Assembly (NCBI GenBank): GCA_011171075.1
Contig: DUFD01000024.1
Location: 1 to 49,691, forward strand
Length of the DNA stretch: 49,691 nucleotides
Origin: Dehalococcoidia bacterium
Lineage (GTDB): Bacteria; Chloroflexota; Dehalococcoidia; Dehalococcoidales; Fen-1064
Direction: 5' to 3'
The position numbers and the translations under genes were made by a program. Numbering within the stretch: the first letter of the stretch is position 1; every line of letters starts with the position of its first letter. Positions 25,640-34,931 of this stretch are shown here, piece after piece. The notes beneath the pieces were generated by a model. It made no database searches, was not told the origin of the DNA, and was given only the letters and a program-made list of their open reading frames with translations.

Positions 25640-28246
25640 ATGCGACAGGTCGATATAGCCAGCAAGATGATAGCTTCAAGACAAGGGCTTCCTCACGAGG
25701 AAACACCCCTCAGGAAGGCCTCCGAGGAAGGCGGCTGCGGTGTCACCGGTTTCATCTCCTCGATACCGCTAAGGGGTCGTCACATCTTCACGCCGTCCGT
25801 CCAGATGCACAATCGCGGTAACGGTAAGGGAGGCGGCATTGCCGCCGTCGGCCTGAGCGCCGAAGACCTCGGTGTCAGCCAAAAGGTGCTCGACAGCCAC
25901 TATCTCCTCCAGGTCGCCCTGCTCGACCCCGGATGTGCCCCGGAGGTGGAAAAGTCGAACATCGAACCTTTCCTCGAAGTGCACAAGGCTGAAAAGGTAC
26001 CAACCCGTGACGACTACCGGGAGATAGCCGGCCTTGAGGTTAAGCCCCCTGACGTCCGCCGCTACTTCGTCCGCGTCCGGCAGGATATCCTGGACCGCTT
26101 CATTGAGGAAAACAACTTTGGCGATATCGACCCGCGCCGTGCCGAGGATGAGTACATCTACCAGAACTCTTTCCGTACTAACCAGAGGTATTACACCTCT
26201 CTGGGAGATAAGCAGGCCTTTGTGCTGTCGCACGGTCGCAATATCATGGTGCTCAAGATTGTAGGCTATGCCGAGCAGGTAGCCCAGTACTACCTTCTTG
26301 AAGACTTCCGGGCGTACGGCTGGATTGCCCACCAGCGCTATCCCACCAAAGGCCGGGTCTGGCACCCGGGGGGAGCACATCCCTTCAGTGGCCTCGACGA
26401 GGCGCTGGTACACAACGGTGACTTCGCCAACTACCACTCGGTCTGCGAGTACCTTAAGCAGCACAACATCTTCCCGCAGTTTCTGACGGATACCGAGGTC
26501 TCCGTTTTGTTATTCGACCTGTGGAACCGTACCTACAACTACCCTCTGGAGTACCTCATCGAGGCAATGGCCCCAACCAGCGAGCACGACTTCGACCTGC
26601 TGCCCCACGAAAAGCAGCGCGTCTACCGTTACATCCAGGGAGCGCATATTCACAGCTCACCGGACGGTCCCTGGTTCTTCATCATCGCCCGCAACAATCC
26701 CTATGAGGGCTACTTTCAGCTGGTCGGCATCACCGACACCTCAATGCTACGACCCCAGGTATTCGCCCTGCAGGAGGGAGATGTCCAGATTGGCCTCATC
26801 TGCTCTGAGAAACAGGCCATCGACGCCACACTGCGGAGTCTGGCTGCCGAGGACGGTCGTTTCTGTCCAATTGCCGACAAATACTGGAACGCCCGCGGCG
26901 GCAGCGCCACGGATGGCGGTGCTTTCGTCTTTACTGTCAGTGATGCCGGCAAGGGAGACGGCTCAAAGCGGCTTACCTGCACCAACAAGTTCGGCGAAGA
27001 GGTGAAGACTACTGCCGGCCAGCAACACATGGGGGCCATTTCCACAATATCAGGCAGACAGGATGACAGGCTTCCTGACCTGATGAGGTCCACCACCGAT
27101 GAACTAACGGAATACACGCTGGAGAATGTACAAGAATGCGACTATCCAACGCTGGTACGGCTCTGCAACAACCTTGAAACGGCAGCCAGCCGGGACGATG
27201 AGGCCAAGGAACGGACTATCAAGTTGCTCACCTTCGTCAATGACCGGCCCATCGCCACGGGAAGCAAGAAAAGAAGCTCGGTACTGCACGTTATCCGGGA
27301 GAGCCTTGCCCGCATCTTTGCTTCCTCACCACCCCTCAGCGAGAACTCCGGCAGCCGCTACCGCTATATTGACGTGAATACACGTGATACATTACGCCCG
27401 CCGAGGGAACACGAGAGTGTCCTTGTCCTGAATACCCGTGGCTTCCCGCCGGAAGGTGATGACTGCGATGCCCGTTTTATATGTGCTGCCTACGAGGTCG
27501 GTTGGAAACATTTCATCTGCTATGACTACACGGGGCAGCGGTTCTGCGGCTGTGGCCTGTCGCAAGACTCACAGGGTGTCACGATTGATGTCTACGGAAG
27601 CTCCGGCGATTACCTGGGCTCGGGCATTGACGGACTGGAAATCACCGTACACGGTAGTGCTCAGGACCAGGTAGGCCAGATTATGAAGCAGGGTAAACTC
27701 GTCATCCACGGCGATGTCGGGCAGACCTTTATGTACGGCGCCAAGGGCGGCGAAGTTTTCGTACTCGGTAACGCCGCCGGCAGGCCGCTCATCAATGCCG
27801 TTGGCCGACCCCGTGTTGTCATTAACGGCACCTGCCTGGACTATCTGGCCGAGTCCTTCATGGCTGGCGACCCACTTCACGGTGGCGGTTTCGTTATCAT
27901 GAACGGGATAACCTTTGACGTGGATGGTTGCGTCATTGACCAGCCCACACCCTACCCCGGCTCCAACCTGTTCTCTCTGGCCTCGGGTGGGGCCATTTAC
28001 CTCAGGGACCCCGATAAAAAGGTGGTCGACGAGCAGCTTAACGGTGGTACGTTTACCGACATGACCCCCGCCGACTGGGAGCTTATCCTGCCCTATCTCC
28101 AGGAAAACGAGCGGCTCTTCGGCATTTCGGTAGACAACGACCTGCTCACGGTTGATGGTAAACCCCGGAGCTACGAGCACGTCTACCGCAAAGTGCAGGC
28201 TGTCGAGCTCGATGTCCTCAGGCGGATAGACCTGGCTGACGACTAG
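25640..28246 (+). CDS. Class II glutamine amidotransferase fused to a GXGXG domain (glutamate synthase large-subunit parts)
   Basis: An 868-residue protein that supplies the two glutamate synthase parts missing from the FMN gene. An N-terminal class II glutaminase domain carries Cys33 in EGGCGVTGF, and further marks are AHQRYPTKGRVWHPGGAHPF, HNGDFANYHS and the later TDTEVSVLLFD. The C-terminal GXGXG helix domain (about 620-830) is seen as repeats such as VYGSSGDYLGSG, VHGSAQDQVG, IHGDVGQTFMYGAKGGEVFVLG (split) and FVIMNG. Cys33 would need removal of a 32-residue propeptide, as in classical GltB. I chose ATG 25640, 10 nt past the previous stop, after GGAC; the frame is open further upstream. 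Confidence 0.9.
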   Translation: MRQVDIASKMIASRQGLPHEETPLRKASEEGGCGVTGFISSIPLRGRHIFTPSVQMHNRGNGKGGGIAAVGLSAEDLGVSQKVLDSHYLLQVALLDPGCAPEVEKSNIEPFLEVHKAEKVPTRDDYREIAGLEVKPPDVRRYFVRVRQDILDRFIEENNFGDIDPRRAEDEYIYQNSFRTNQRYYTSLGDKQAFVLSHGRNIMVLKIVGYAEQVAQYYLLEDFRAYGWIAHQRYPTKGRVWHPGGAHPFSGLDEALVHNGDFANYHSVCEYLKQHNIFPQFLTDTEVSVLLFDLWNRTYNYPLEYLIEAMAPTSEHDFDLLPHEKQRVYRYIQGAHIHSSPDGPWFFIIARNNPYEGYFQLVGITDTSMLRPQVFALQEGDVQIGLICSEKQAIDATLRSLAAEDGRFCPIADKYWNARGGSATDGGAFVFTVSDAGKGDGSKRLTCTNKFGEEVKTTAGQQHMGAISTISGRQDDRLPDLMRSTTDELTEYTLENVQECDYPTLVRLCNNLETAASRDDEAKERTIKLLTFVNDRPIATGSKKRSSVLHVIRESLARIFASSPPLSENSGSRYRYIDVNTRDTLRPPREHESVLVLNTRGFPPEGDDCDARFICAAYEVGWKHFICYDYTGQRFCGCGLSQDSQGVTIDVYGSSGDYLGSGIDGLEITVHGSAQDQVGQIMKQGKLVIHGDVGQTFMYGAKGGEVFVLGNAAGRPLINAVGRPRVVINGTCLDYLAESFMAGDPLHGGGFVIMNGITFDVDGCVIDQPTPYPGSNLFSLASGGAIYLRDPDKKVVDEQLNGGTFTDMTPADWELILPYLQENERLFGISVDNDLLTVDGKPRSYEHVYRKVQAVELDVLRRIDLADD

Positions 28247-28255
28247 ACCGCTCTG

Positions 28256-31200
28256 TTAGCCGTTCCTCTCCTGAAGTATATCCCGTATTATTCTTCTCAG
28301 TTCCCTGACACGATACGGCTTGGCAATAACAGCCGTGAAGCCATACTTCCTGTAGTCAGCCATTATTGAGTCGGTGGAGTAGCCACTGGAAACAATCGCT
28401 TTAACTTTGGGGTCTATTTCCAGCAATTTCTCCATTGCTTCCATACCACCCATTCCTCCGGGAACAGTCAGGTCCAGAATTACTAAATTATACGGCTGTT
28501 TTTTTTCTTTTGCCTTTACATACTGCTCTATCGCATCTGCCCCGTCAACTGCCGTGGTGATATCATGCCCCACCTCGGATAGAGCCCTTTGCAGCAGGCG
28601 CCTGATGGCTTCCTCGTCATCCATTATCAGAATTTTACCCGTAACATGAGCCTGAATATCCTCGGCTTCTTCCTCAGGTAATATCAACGCTTTACGTATG
28701 GCTGGAAGATAAATACTGAACGTCGTATGCTCGCCCGGTACTGAATCAACCGTAATATGCCCTTTGCGGTTCCGGATAATGGAATAGGTGGTCGTCAGGC
28801 CAAGGCCACTACCTTTTTCCTTCGTGGTAAAATACGGCTCGAATATTCGTGGCAGGTTTTCCTCAGGTATACCCACCCCATAGTCTTCAACGGTTACTTC
28901 TACATAATCACCTTTTGGTAGAGATAGGGTGTTGCCGTCTCCTAGGACCCTGTTCCTGGCCGATATGTTTATCACCCCACCTTCAGGCATGGCCTCATCA
29001 GCATTAATCACCAGGTTATGTATAACCTCATTCATCTGTCCTCTATCGATTTCTGCCTGCCACAGGTTTACAGGAATGTCAATAACGCAGCTGGATTTTG
29101 AGCCCATGAGAGCAAAATTAGCCGAATCACTTATCAGCCTCCCGACAGCCGTGGCCTCCTTGATTGGCTCTCCGCCCCGGGCAAAGGTGAGTAACTGCTG
29201 TGTCAAATCTCTGGCCCTTAGGGAGGCACGCTCTGCTTCAAGTAACCTCTCGGCGGCTTTGCTATCCGGTTCAAGATAACCCCTCACCAGACTGATATTG
29301 CCCATGATACCGGTTAAAAGATTGTTGAAATCGTGAGCGATGCCGCCGGCAAGCGTACCCAAGGACTCCAGCCTCTCAATCCTACGCCTTTCCTCTTCCA
29401 TTCGCTTACGCTCGGTGATATCGCGGACGAATACAAAGAGTCGACCTTCTCCCACATCCAGATAATTCACACTGATTTCAACATCGATTATGGTACCGTC
29501 TTTACGCCTGTGTTTGCTCTCGAACCGGTCAGAACCCTGCTCCACTATTTTATCTGTATGACCGGCAACCATTTTAGGAGTCTCGATGGCCTCGACATCT
29601 GCTATACGCATTTGAAGCAGCTCTTCTCTGGTATAACCTATCATCTCGCAATATGAGTCGTTAACCTCCAGGAGCTCTCCTTCCAGATTATTGAGCCAGA
29701 AACCATCAAGGGCCGTTTGTATTATTAACCGGTGTTCCTGCTCTGCCTGCATCCGGTCGGTGATATCTATCATCGTTCCCATTACGGCCGGCCTACCCTG
29801 ATAATCTATTAGCATTGTGTATACCTCGATATGGATTATCGAGCCATCCTTTTTAATTACCCGGTAGGTTGTGTTCCTGTCCTCGACTTTCCCTTCAAAT
29901 CTCTCACCAAGTCTTTCCATAGCAATGCCGATGTCATCGGGATGGATGAAGTCTGCAGGAGTCATATTTCCAATTATTTCTTCCGGTTCATAGCCCAACG
30001 TCCTGGCAAGACTGGGATTGACGTAGGCCATTTTTAAGTCCTGTATAACATATGTACCCACAACAGACTTTTCAGTAAGTGACCTGAACTTTTCCTCGCT
30101 CTCTCTTAGCGCCTCCTCTATCTTCTTATGCTCAGTAACATCTCTGAAAGAAGCCAGACCGGCCATTTCACCCTGATATTCAATTACCTTGAGAATGGCA
30201 CTTACCCATATCTCTTCACCCGACTTCTTTAGACAACGATACTCTCCCGGTGAAGGCGCGTAATCAGCCGATAAAGCCTTCGTTCTGAGTTCAAGTATTT
30301 GTTCTCTTTCCTCAGGAGCAACATAATCAAAGAGATTAATTTTCAGCAGCTCTTCTACAGAATCAAACCCGAACATATCGGCAGCTGCTTTGTTAGCCAG
30401 CAGTACCTTCATCACCTCGTTAAGAACCACAACACCATCGAGCTCACTCTCGAATAATGCCCGGTACTTTTGCTCACTCTCTTTTAACGCTTCTTCAGCC
30501 TGCCTACGCTCGCTGATATCTAGAATACCAGCTATCGCCCCAATATAACTGCCTGTGTCATCGGTTAATGGTGATGTATTAATGAGCGTATATAACCGTG
30601 TTCCGTCTTTACGTACAAACTCGAAATCGTGTTGCTCCTTAATTCCATGCCTTCGCCTATTTAATAATTGATTTGCAATTTCTACACCACTTTCATCAAT
30701 AAAATCGAAAAGGTGCTTGCCCAGCATTTCATCCGGAGAATATCCCAGCATATCTGCCATAGGTTGGTTTACATACGTTGTATTGGCGTCTTTATCTATT
30801 ACCCAAATACCTTCCTGCAGGGATTCTATTAGCTGGCGGTAATTACGCTCGCTCACCCTCAGTGCTTCCTCAGCCTTTTTACGCTCAGTGATGTCCCTAG
30901 CAATTAAAATGATTCTCGTTACCTGCCCTTCTTCCGTTGACAGGGGGTAGGCAATATTATCAAAATATGCCCCCTTATTTTCATCCTCCCAGCGAAGGGA
31001 TTTGCCCGTCCGAAAGACCTCATCCAGATACTGCTTTCTGGAGTCGGCCAATACTGGTGAGAGCAGGTCAAAACCATGTGTACCAATAAGTTCTCCGGGC
31101 TCCTTGCCGAACCTGTTTGCCATTGATTTGCTGATACCGGAGACAATGTATTCTTCGTCCACAACAGCAATGAAGTCCGGTGTGTTATTCAGTACGGCGT

Positions 31201-31330
31201 CTCGTATCTCGCCGTCTATGAGCAGTATTCTCTCCGCCCTCTTAAGTGCCTCATCAGATTGGGTAATCTGCTGGCGCATTTCCTTTAATTCATCTATGAG
31301 CTGTTGCTTCGTCTTATCCCGGTCCCTCAT
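28256..31330 (-). CDS. Hybrid sensor histidine kinase with five PAS domains and a C-terminal receiver
   Basis: A 1024-residue cytoplasmic sensor with no membrane segment. After a short coiled coil come about five PAS/PAC modules (roughly 45-150, 160-275, 285-400, 410-530 and 535-650), each ending in an RDITERK-type PAC helix. The HisKA box is LGTLAGGIAHDFNN, with the phospho-His in IAHDFNN. The ATPase has NLVINADEAMPEGG, DYGVGIPEENLPRIFEP and GSGLGL. The receiver has MDDEEAIRR, LVILDLTVPGGMGG (phospho-Asp) and AKPYRVREL. No output domain follows, so a separate partner should exist. It is preceded by a structured leader (31375-31434) and a promoter. Confidence 0.93.
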   Translation of the reverse strand: MRDRDKTKQQLIDELKEMRQQITQSDEALKRAERILLIDGEIRDAVLNNTPDFIAVVDEEYIVSGISKSMANRFGKEPGELIGTHGFDLLSPVLADSRKQYLDEVFRTGKSLRWEDENKGAYFDNIAYPLSTEEGQVTRIILIARDITERKKAEEALRVSERNYRQLIESLQEGIWVIDKDANTTYVNQPMADMLGYSPDEMLGKHLFDFIDESGVEIANQLLNRRRHGIKEQHDFEFVRKDGTRLYTLINTSPLTDDTGSYIGAIAGILDISERRQAEEALKESEQKYRALFESELDGVVVLNEVMKVLLANKAAADMFGFDSVEELLKINLFDYVAPEEREQILELRTKALSADYAPSPGEYRCLKKSGEEIWVSAILKVIEYQGEMAGLASFRDVTEHKKIEEALRESEEKFRSLTEKSVVGTYVIQDLKMAYVNPSLARTLGYEPEEIIGNMTPADFIHPDDIGIAMERLGERFEGKVEDRNTTYRVIKKDGSIIHIEVYTMLIDYQGRPAVMGTMIDITDRMQAEQEHRLIIQTALDGFWLNNLEGELLEVNDSYCEMIGYTREELLQMRIADVEAIETPKMVAGHTDKIVEQGSDRFESKHRRKDGTIIDVEISVNYLDVGEGRLFVFVRDITERKRMEEERRRIERLESLGTLAGGIAHDFNNLLTGIMGNISLVRGYLEPDSKAAERLLEAERASLRARDLTQQLLTFARGGEPIKEATAVGRLISDSANFALMGSKSSCVIDIPVNLWQAEIDRGQMNEVIHNLVINADEAMPEGGVINISARNRVLGDGNTLSLPKGDYVEVTVEDYGVGIPEENLPRIFEPYFTTKEKGSGLGLTTTYSIIRNRKGHITVDSVPGEHTTFSIYLPAIRKALILPEEEAEDIQAHVTGKILIMDDEEAIRRLLQRALSEVGHDITTAVDGADAIEQYVKAKEKKQPYNLVILDLTVPGGMGGMEAMEKLLEIDPKVKAIVSSGYSTDSIMADYRKYGFTAVIAKPYRVRELRRIIRDILQERNG

Positions 31331-31374
31331 CGGTTACCCCCCATCACAGGAAGTTGGAATAAACCTTACCTAAT

Positions 31375-31434
31375 AAAAAAGGGCACCCGTTATCGCCACC
31401 TTGCAAAACAACGCTCAGCAGCAACCCGGTGCCC
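31375..31434 (-). terminator. GGGCACC attenuator-like hairpin in the kinase leader
   Basis: Read on the minus strand: GGGCACC (31434-31428), a 40-nt intervening stretch, GGTGCCC (31387-31381), then six T residues (31380-31375). It lies about 45 nt upstream of the kinase start and downstream of its promoter, so it would end transcription before the gene unless relieved. A similar GGGCACC/GGTGCCC hairpin precedes the catalase gene. The gap 31331-31697 otherwise holds a second hairpin (arms CCTCTTAAT and ATTGAGAGG) and two promoter-like sites. Confidence 0.6.
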
Positions 31435-31518
31435 ATTAGTGCATCATTTCACCTCTCAATATCACATTAAGAGGATAGGTCCATTCAGGTCATATCATAT
31501 GTCCGTCCACGTTTGGTT

Positions 31519-31548
31519 AGTTTATTCCCGCCCTATAATTATTGTCAA
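31519..31548 (-). promoter_or_regulatory. Promoter for the PAS histidine kinase
   Basis: On the minus strand: TTGACA (31548-31543), 18-nt spacer, TAAACT (31524-31519). It gives a leader of about 180 nt before the start at 31330. Confidence 0.55.
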
Positions 31549-31589
31549 GTAGAAGCACTATCACTATATCCTAAGCAGCGTGTTTGCGG

Positions 31590-31595
31590 TATAAT
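31590..31595 (+). promoter_or_regulatory. Possible -10 box for the CoA-transferase operon
   Basis: A perfect TATAAT about 100 nt upstream of the gene at 31698; the matching -35 region is weak (TATCCT at 17 nt). Confidence 0.35.
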
Positions 31596-31697
31596 CATAG
31601 GAAATCTTGCGGCCAAATCTATCACGCATTAGAATATGCACGGGGTGCGTAGTCAAGGCAATACCCGACTATAGTGTGATGTAAAAAGAGGTAGCTT

Positions 31698-32495
31698 ATG
31701 AGAGATAAGATTTGTACTGCTGTCGAGGCGCTGTCCGAAGTCAAGGACGGAGCCCTGGTCGCCTTCAATTTCTGGGGACCTGGAACGCCGCTCCACCTGA
31801 TGAAAGCGCTGAGTGAGAGCGGAGTTAAGGACCTGACGGTCTGCACCAATAATTACACTCTGAGGGCAAATGAACTCAGGGAGCAAGGGGCGATAGACGC
31901 GGCGATATTGCTCCCCCAGACCAGGAAAATCATCGTTGCCTTCAGCGGCATACAGGCAGAAGATGCCTCGGCTTCCGGCGAGATTACCAGGCGTGTCCAA
32001 GAAGGCACGCTTGAGATCGAAAACGTATCGCACGGTATTCTCATCGAACGGCTACATGCCGCGGCAATGTGTCTCGGCGGTATATACAGTCCGATAGGCA
32101 TCGGTACAGGCCTCGAGGAGGGTAAAGAGAAACGCATCATCAATGGCGTCGAATATATTTTTCAGGAGCCGATTACGCCCGACCTCGGCCTGGTCAGTGC
32201 TACCAAGGCGGACAGACTCGGCAACCTTGTCTACCACGGTACAGAGCGGGCAGCCAACCCTATTATCGCCATGGCAGCCAAATATACCGTCGCTGAGGTC
32301 TTCGAAATTGTCGAGCCGGGTGAACTGGACCCGGATGCCATTGTCACTCCCGCCGCATTCGTGGACCGTATTGTCCTCATTCCCAGTGATGATGCCTACA
32401 GTAAGGAAAAGCGGATTGAGCAGACATTACGCTCCATCAAGTATCGACTGCAAAAGATGGCCGAGGCGGAGGCTGCTCAGGGAGGTAATGCATGA
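31698..32495 (+). CDS. 3-oxoacid CoA-transferase-like subunit A
   Basis: A 265-residue CoA-transferase family I alpha subunit. NFWGPGTPLHLMKAL matches the CoA-binding GFGxxGxPxxL loop. Other marks are LTVCTNNYT and VEYIFQEPITPDLGLVSATKADRLGNLVYHG, split here. Together with subunit B it moves CoA between carboxylic acids. Its stop overlaps the start of subunit B by 4 nt (ATGA). The substrate could be a 3-oxoacid, glutaconate or a short fatty acid; the acetoacetate-decarboxylase-like gene is too far away to decide. Confidence 0.88.
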   Translation: MRDKICTAVEALSEVKDGALVAFNFWGPGTPLHLMKALSESGVKDLTVCTNNYTLRANELREQGAIDAAILLPQTRKIIVAFSGIQAEDASASGEITRRVQEGTLEIENVSHGILIERLHAAAMCLGGIYSPIGIGTGLEEGKEKRIINGVEYIFQEPITPDLGLVSATKADRLGNLVYHGTERAANPIIAMAAKYTVAEVFEIVEPGELDPDAIVTPAAFVDRIVLIPSDDAYSKEKRIEQTLRSIKYRLQKMAEAEAAQGGNA

Positions 32496-33169
32496 AAGAA
32501 AAGCTAACAGAAGAACTGATAGCCATGAGGGCTGCCAGAGAACTGGTGCCGGGTGATTGCTGTAACCTCGGTATTGGTATTCCCCTGAACTGCGCAGCCT
32601 ACATGTCAGAAGGAGTACTGGTACAGAGTGAGAACGGTGTATTAGGCTATGGCCCCGTTTATGACCGAGAGAGTCTGGACGAGAATGTAGAACGGGTGGA
32701 CTGGAATGTAGTGGATGCTGGTATGAGATATCTGGAACATGTGCCGGGGATGTCTTTTTTCGACATGCTAACATCATTCGTCATGATTAGGAGTGGGCGG
32801 CTGTTTAGCATCCTCGGTGGCCTCCAGGTCTCTGAGAAGGGTGATGCAGCCATACACAGCATGAGCGAGGTCGATATAGCCTCGAAGATAGGCGGTTCCA
32901 TGGACCTTGCCTGGGGTGCTAAGCGACTTATCGTTACCATGACTCACTGCTCTAAAGACGGGGACCCCAAGATTGTCCGCGAACTGACCATGCCGGTTAC
33001 CACCAGGAAGCGTGTCGACCTGATAGTGACCGACCTCGCTGTGATAGAGGTCACCGGCAGTGGACTGGCACTCAAAGAGTTCGCCCCCGGCTGGACTCCG
33101 GAGGAGGTTCAGCAGCAGACCGGAGCCACCCTGACTATAGCCAATGATGTGCGCGAGATAGAGTTCTAG
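32492..33169 (+). CDS. 3-oxoacid CoA-transferase-like subunit B
   Basis: A 225-residue CoA-transferase beta subunit. The catalytic Glu is in VQSENGVLGYGP (canonical SENG), and CCNLGIGIPLNCAAYM matches the GxGxP loop. AEKxRVxHxMxxxSPDx-type tails are absent, but DLAVIEVTGSGLALKEFAPG matches the usual V-x-G-L-x-L-x-E-x-A-P-G end. Translation is coupled to subunit A. Length is normal for the family. Confidence 0.9.
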   Translation: MKEKLTEELIAMRAARELVPGDCCNLGIGIPLNCAAYMSEGVLVQSENGVLGYGPVYDRESLDENVERVDWNVVDAGMRYLEHVPGMSFFDMLTSFVMIRSGRLFSILGGLQVSEKGDAAIHSMSEVDIASKIGGSMDLAWGAKRLIVTMTHCSKDGDPKIVRELTMPVTTRKRVDLIVTDLAVIEVTGSGLALKEFAPGWTPEEVQQQTGATLTIANDVREIEF

Positions 33170-33222
33170 ACAGAGAGAATACGTATCAATAACAAATCGG
33201 CATTCGAGCGGTACCTGGGTTG

Positions 33223-33250
33223 TTGACAAATATATAAAAAAGAGTAAGAT
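33223..33250 (+). promoter_or_regulatory. Promoter for catalase
   Basis: TTGACA at 33223-33228, 16-nt spacer, TAAGAT at 33245-33250, followed by a leader of about 155 nt before katA. Confidence 0.65.
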
Positions 33251-33272
33251 AGAGGCCTGTCATGTAAAATAA

Positions 33273-33356
33273 CCATCTATATAGACCAGGGGCGAGTTAG
33301 ATGGGAGGGCAACAGAGGGCACCCGAACCGCCAGTTTTCGGTGACATCAGGTGCCC
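33273..33356 (+). promoter_or_regulatory. Two-hairpin leader upstream of catalase
   Basis: First hairpin: CCATCTA (33273-33279) pairs with TAGATGG (33298-33304). Second hairpin: GGGCACC (33317-33323) pairs with GGTGCCC (33350-33356), with a nested ACCG/CGGT stem, then TTCTTAT. The second looks like an attenuator or leaky terminator. Its arms are the same as those of the hairpin before the sensor kinase. Confidence 0.5.
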
Positions 33357-33411
33357 TTCTTATATTGGTAAAATCAAGTCTGGCAAATCGGTCACAGGGA
33401 GGGGGTGACAG

Positions 33412-34920
33412 ATGGAAAAGGATAAAAAGGAATACACTACTGGTTTCGGCGCACCGGTCGACAACGACCAGAACAGCAAAACGGCGGGCATTCCTGGTCC
33501 GATTCTGATGCAGGACACCCACCTGCTGGAAAAGCTGGGGCACTTCGACCGGGAGCGTATCCCGGAACGCGTCGTCCACGCCAAGGGCGCCGGGGCGCAC
33601 GGCTACTTCGAGGTTACCGCCGACGTAACCAAATACACCAGGGCAAAGTTCCTCTCTGAAATCGGTAAACGCACCGAGGTTTTTGCCCGCTTTTCTACCG
33701 TAGGCGGCGAAAAAGGCTCAGCGGATGCCGAAAGGGACCCCCGCGGGTTCGCCATCAAGTTCTACACCGAAGAAGGTAACTATGACATGACCGGCAACAA
33801 CACCCCCGTCTTCTTCATCCGCGACCCGCTGAAGTTCCCCGATTTCATCCACACCCAGAAACGCCATCCGGGCAACAACCTTAAAAACGCGGACATGTTC
33901 TGGGACTTTCTCTCTCTCACCCCGGAATCCGTCCACCAGGTCACCATTCTCTTTTCCGACCGCGGGACTCCAAGGACATACCGGCACATGAACGGATACA
34001 GCAGCCACACGTTCAAGTGGTATAACGAAAAGGGTGAATACTACTGGGTGCAGTACCACTTCAAGACTGAACAAGGAATCCAGAACCTCACCCGTGACGA
34101 AGCTACCGAAATGAAGGGGAAAGACCCCGACCACGCCACACGGGACCTTCATGAGGCCATTGAAAGAGGCGACTACCCGTCGTGGCGACTTGAAATGCAG
34201 ATAATGACCCCGGAGGAGGCGAACGAATACCGCTTCGACCCGTTTGATATTACCAAGGTCTGGTTCCACGCCGATTATCCCACAATACCCATAGGCCGCA
34301 TGGTGCTCAACCGAAACCCTGAGAACTACTTTGCGGAGGTAGAGCAGGCAGCCTTTTCTCCGGCGAATTTCGTACCCGGTATTGCAGCCTCGCCGGACAA
34401 GCTGCTGCAGGGAAGACTTTTCTCATATCATGATACCCACTTACACCGCCTCGGACCCAACTACCACCTGTTGCCGATAAACAGACCTAAAGCCGCCACG
34501 GTGAATTACTATCAGCGCGATGGTTTCATGGCTTTTGGTGACAACGGTGGCGGTGCCCCGAACTACTACCCCAACAGCTTCGGTGGCCCGGAGCCGAGGC
34601 CGGATGTTGCCGAACCCCCCTTCGAGGTCTCCGGCCAGGCAGCACGACAACCTTACACCCATCCTAATGACGACTTCTTCCAGGCAGGAGAGCTCTACCG
34701 ACGGGTGATGAACGACGAAGACCGGGAGCACCTGATTGGCAACATCACCACCCATCTCTGCAATGCGCAGAAACGCATTCAATTACGCCAGGCCGCTATC
34801 TTCTACAAGGCCGACGAAGAATACGGTAGTCGCGTCGCCGAGGGACTGGCTCTCGACGTAAAGGAAGTGAAACGCCTGGCAGAAATGTCACAGGAGGAAC
34901 GGGCAAAAGCTACGGCTTAG
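33412..34920 (+). CDS. katA: Heme catalase
   Basis: A 502-residue small-subunit (clade-3-like) monofunctional catalase that turns hydrogen peroxide into water and oxygen. The distal His is in [17 protein letters not shown], the distal Asn in [13 protein letters not shown], and the proximal heme ligand Tyr in [14 protein letters not shown]. Length and ends match typical KatA. The start follows GGGAGGGGG. It has its own promoter and a structured leader. It lies next to a five-helix membrane protein (11 nt downstream) and is close to the heliorhodopsin operon and MsrA, which suggests an oxidative-stress island. Confidence 0.95.
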   Translation: MEKDKKEYTTGFGAPVDNDQNSKTAGIPGPILMQDTHLLEKLGHFDRERIPERVVHAKGAGAHGYFEVTADVTKYTRAKFLSEIGKRTEVFARFSTVGGEKGSADAERDPRGFAIKFYTEEGNYDMTGNNTPVFFIRDPLKFPDFIHTQKRHPGNNLKNADMFWDFLSLTPESVHQVTILFSDRGTPRTYRHMNGYSSHTFKWYNEKGEYYWVQYHFKTEQGIQNLTRDEATEMKGKDPDHATRDLHEAIERGDYPSWRLEMQIMTPEEANEYRFDPFDITKVWFHADYPTIPIGRMVLNRNPENYFAEVEQAAFSPANFVPGIAASPDKLLQGRLFSYHDTHLHRLGPNYHLLPINRPKAATVNYYQRDGFMAFGDNGGGAPNYYPNSFGGPEPRPDVAEPPFEVSGQAARQPYTHPNDDFFQAGELYRRVMNDEDREHLIGNITTHLCNAQKRIQLRQAAIFYKADEEYGSRVAEGLALDVKEVKRLAEMSQEERAKATA

Positions 34921-34931
34921 ACCGATTAAAA

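Noticed and set aside
31375-31434. A T-box leader before the sensor kinase
   Set aside because: AAGGTGGCGATAACG recalls the T-box core only partly, the stem arrangement differs, and the downstream gene is not an amino-acid gene.
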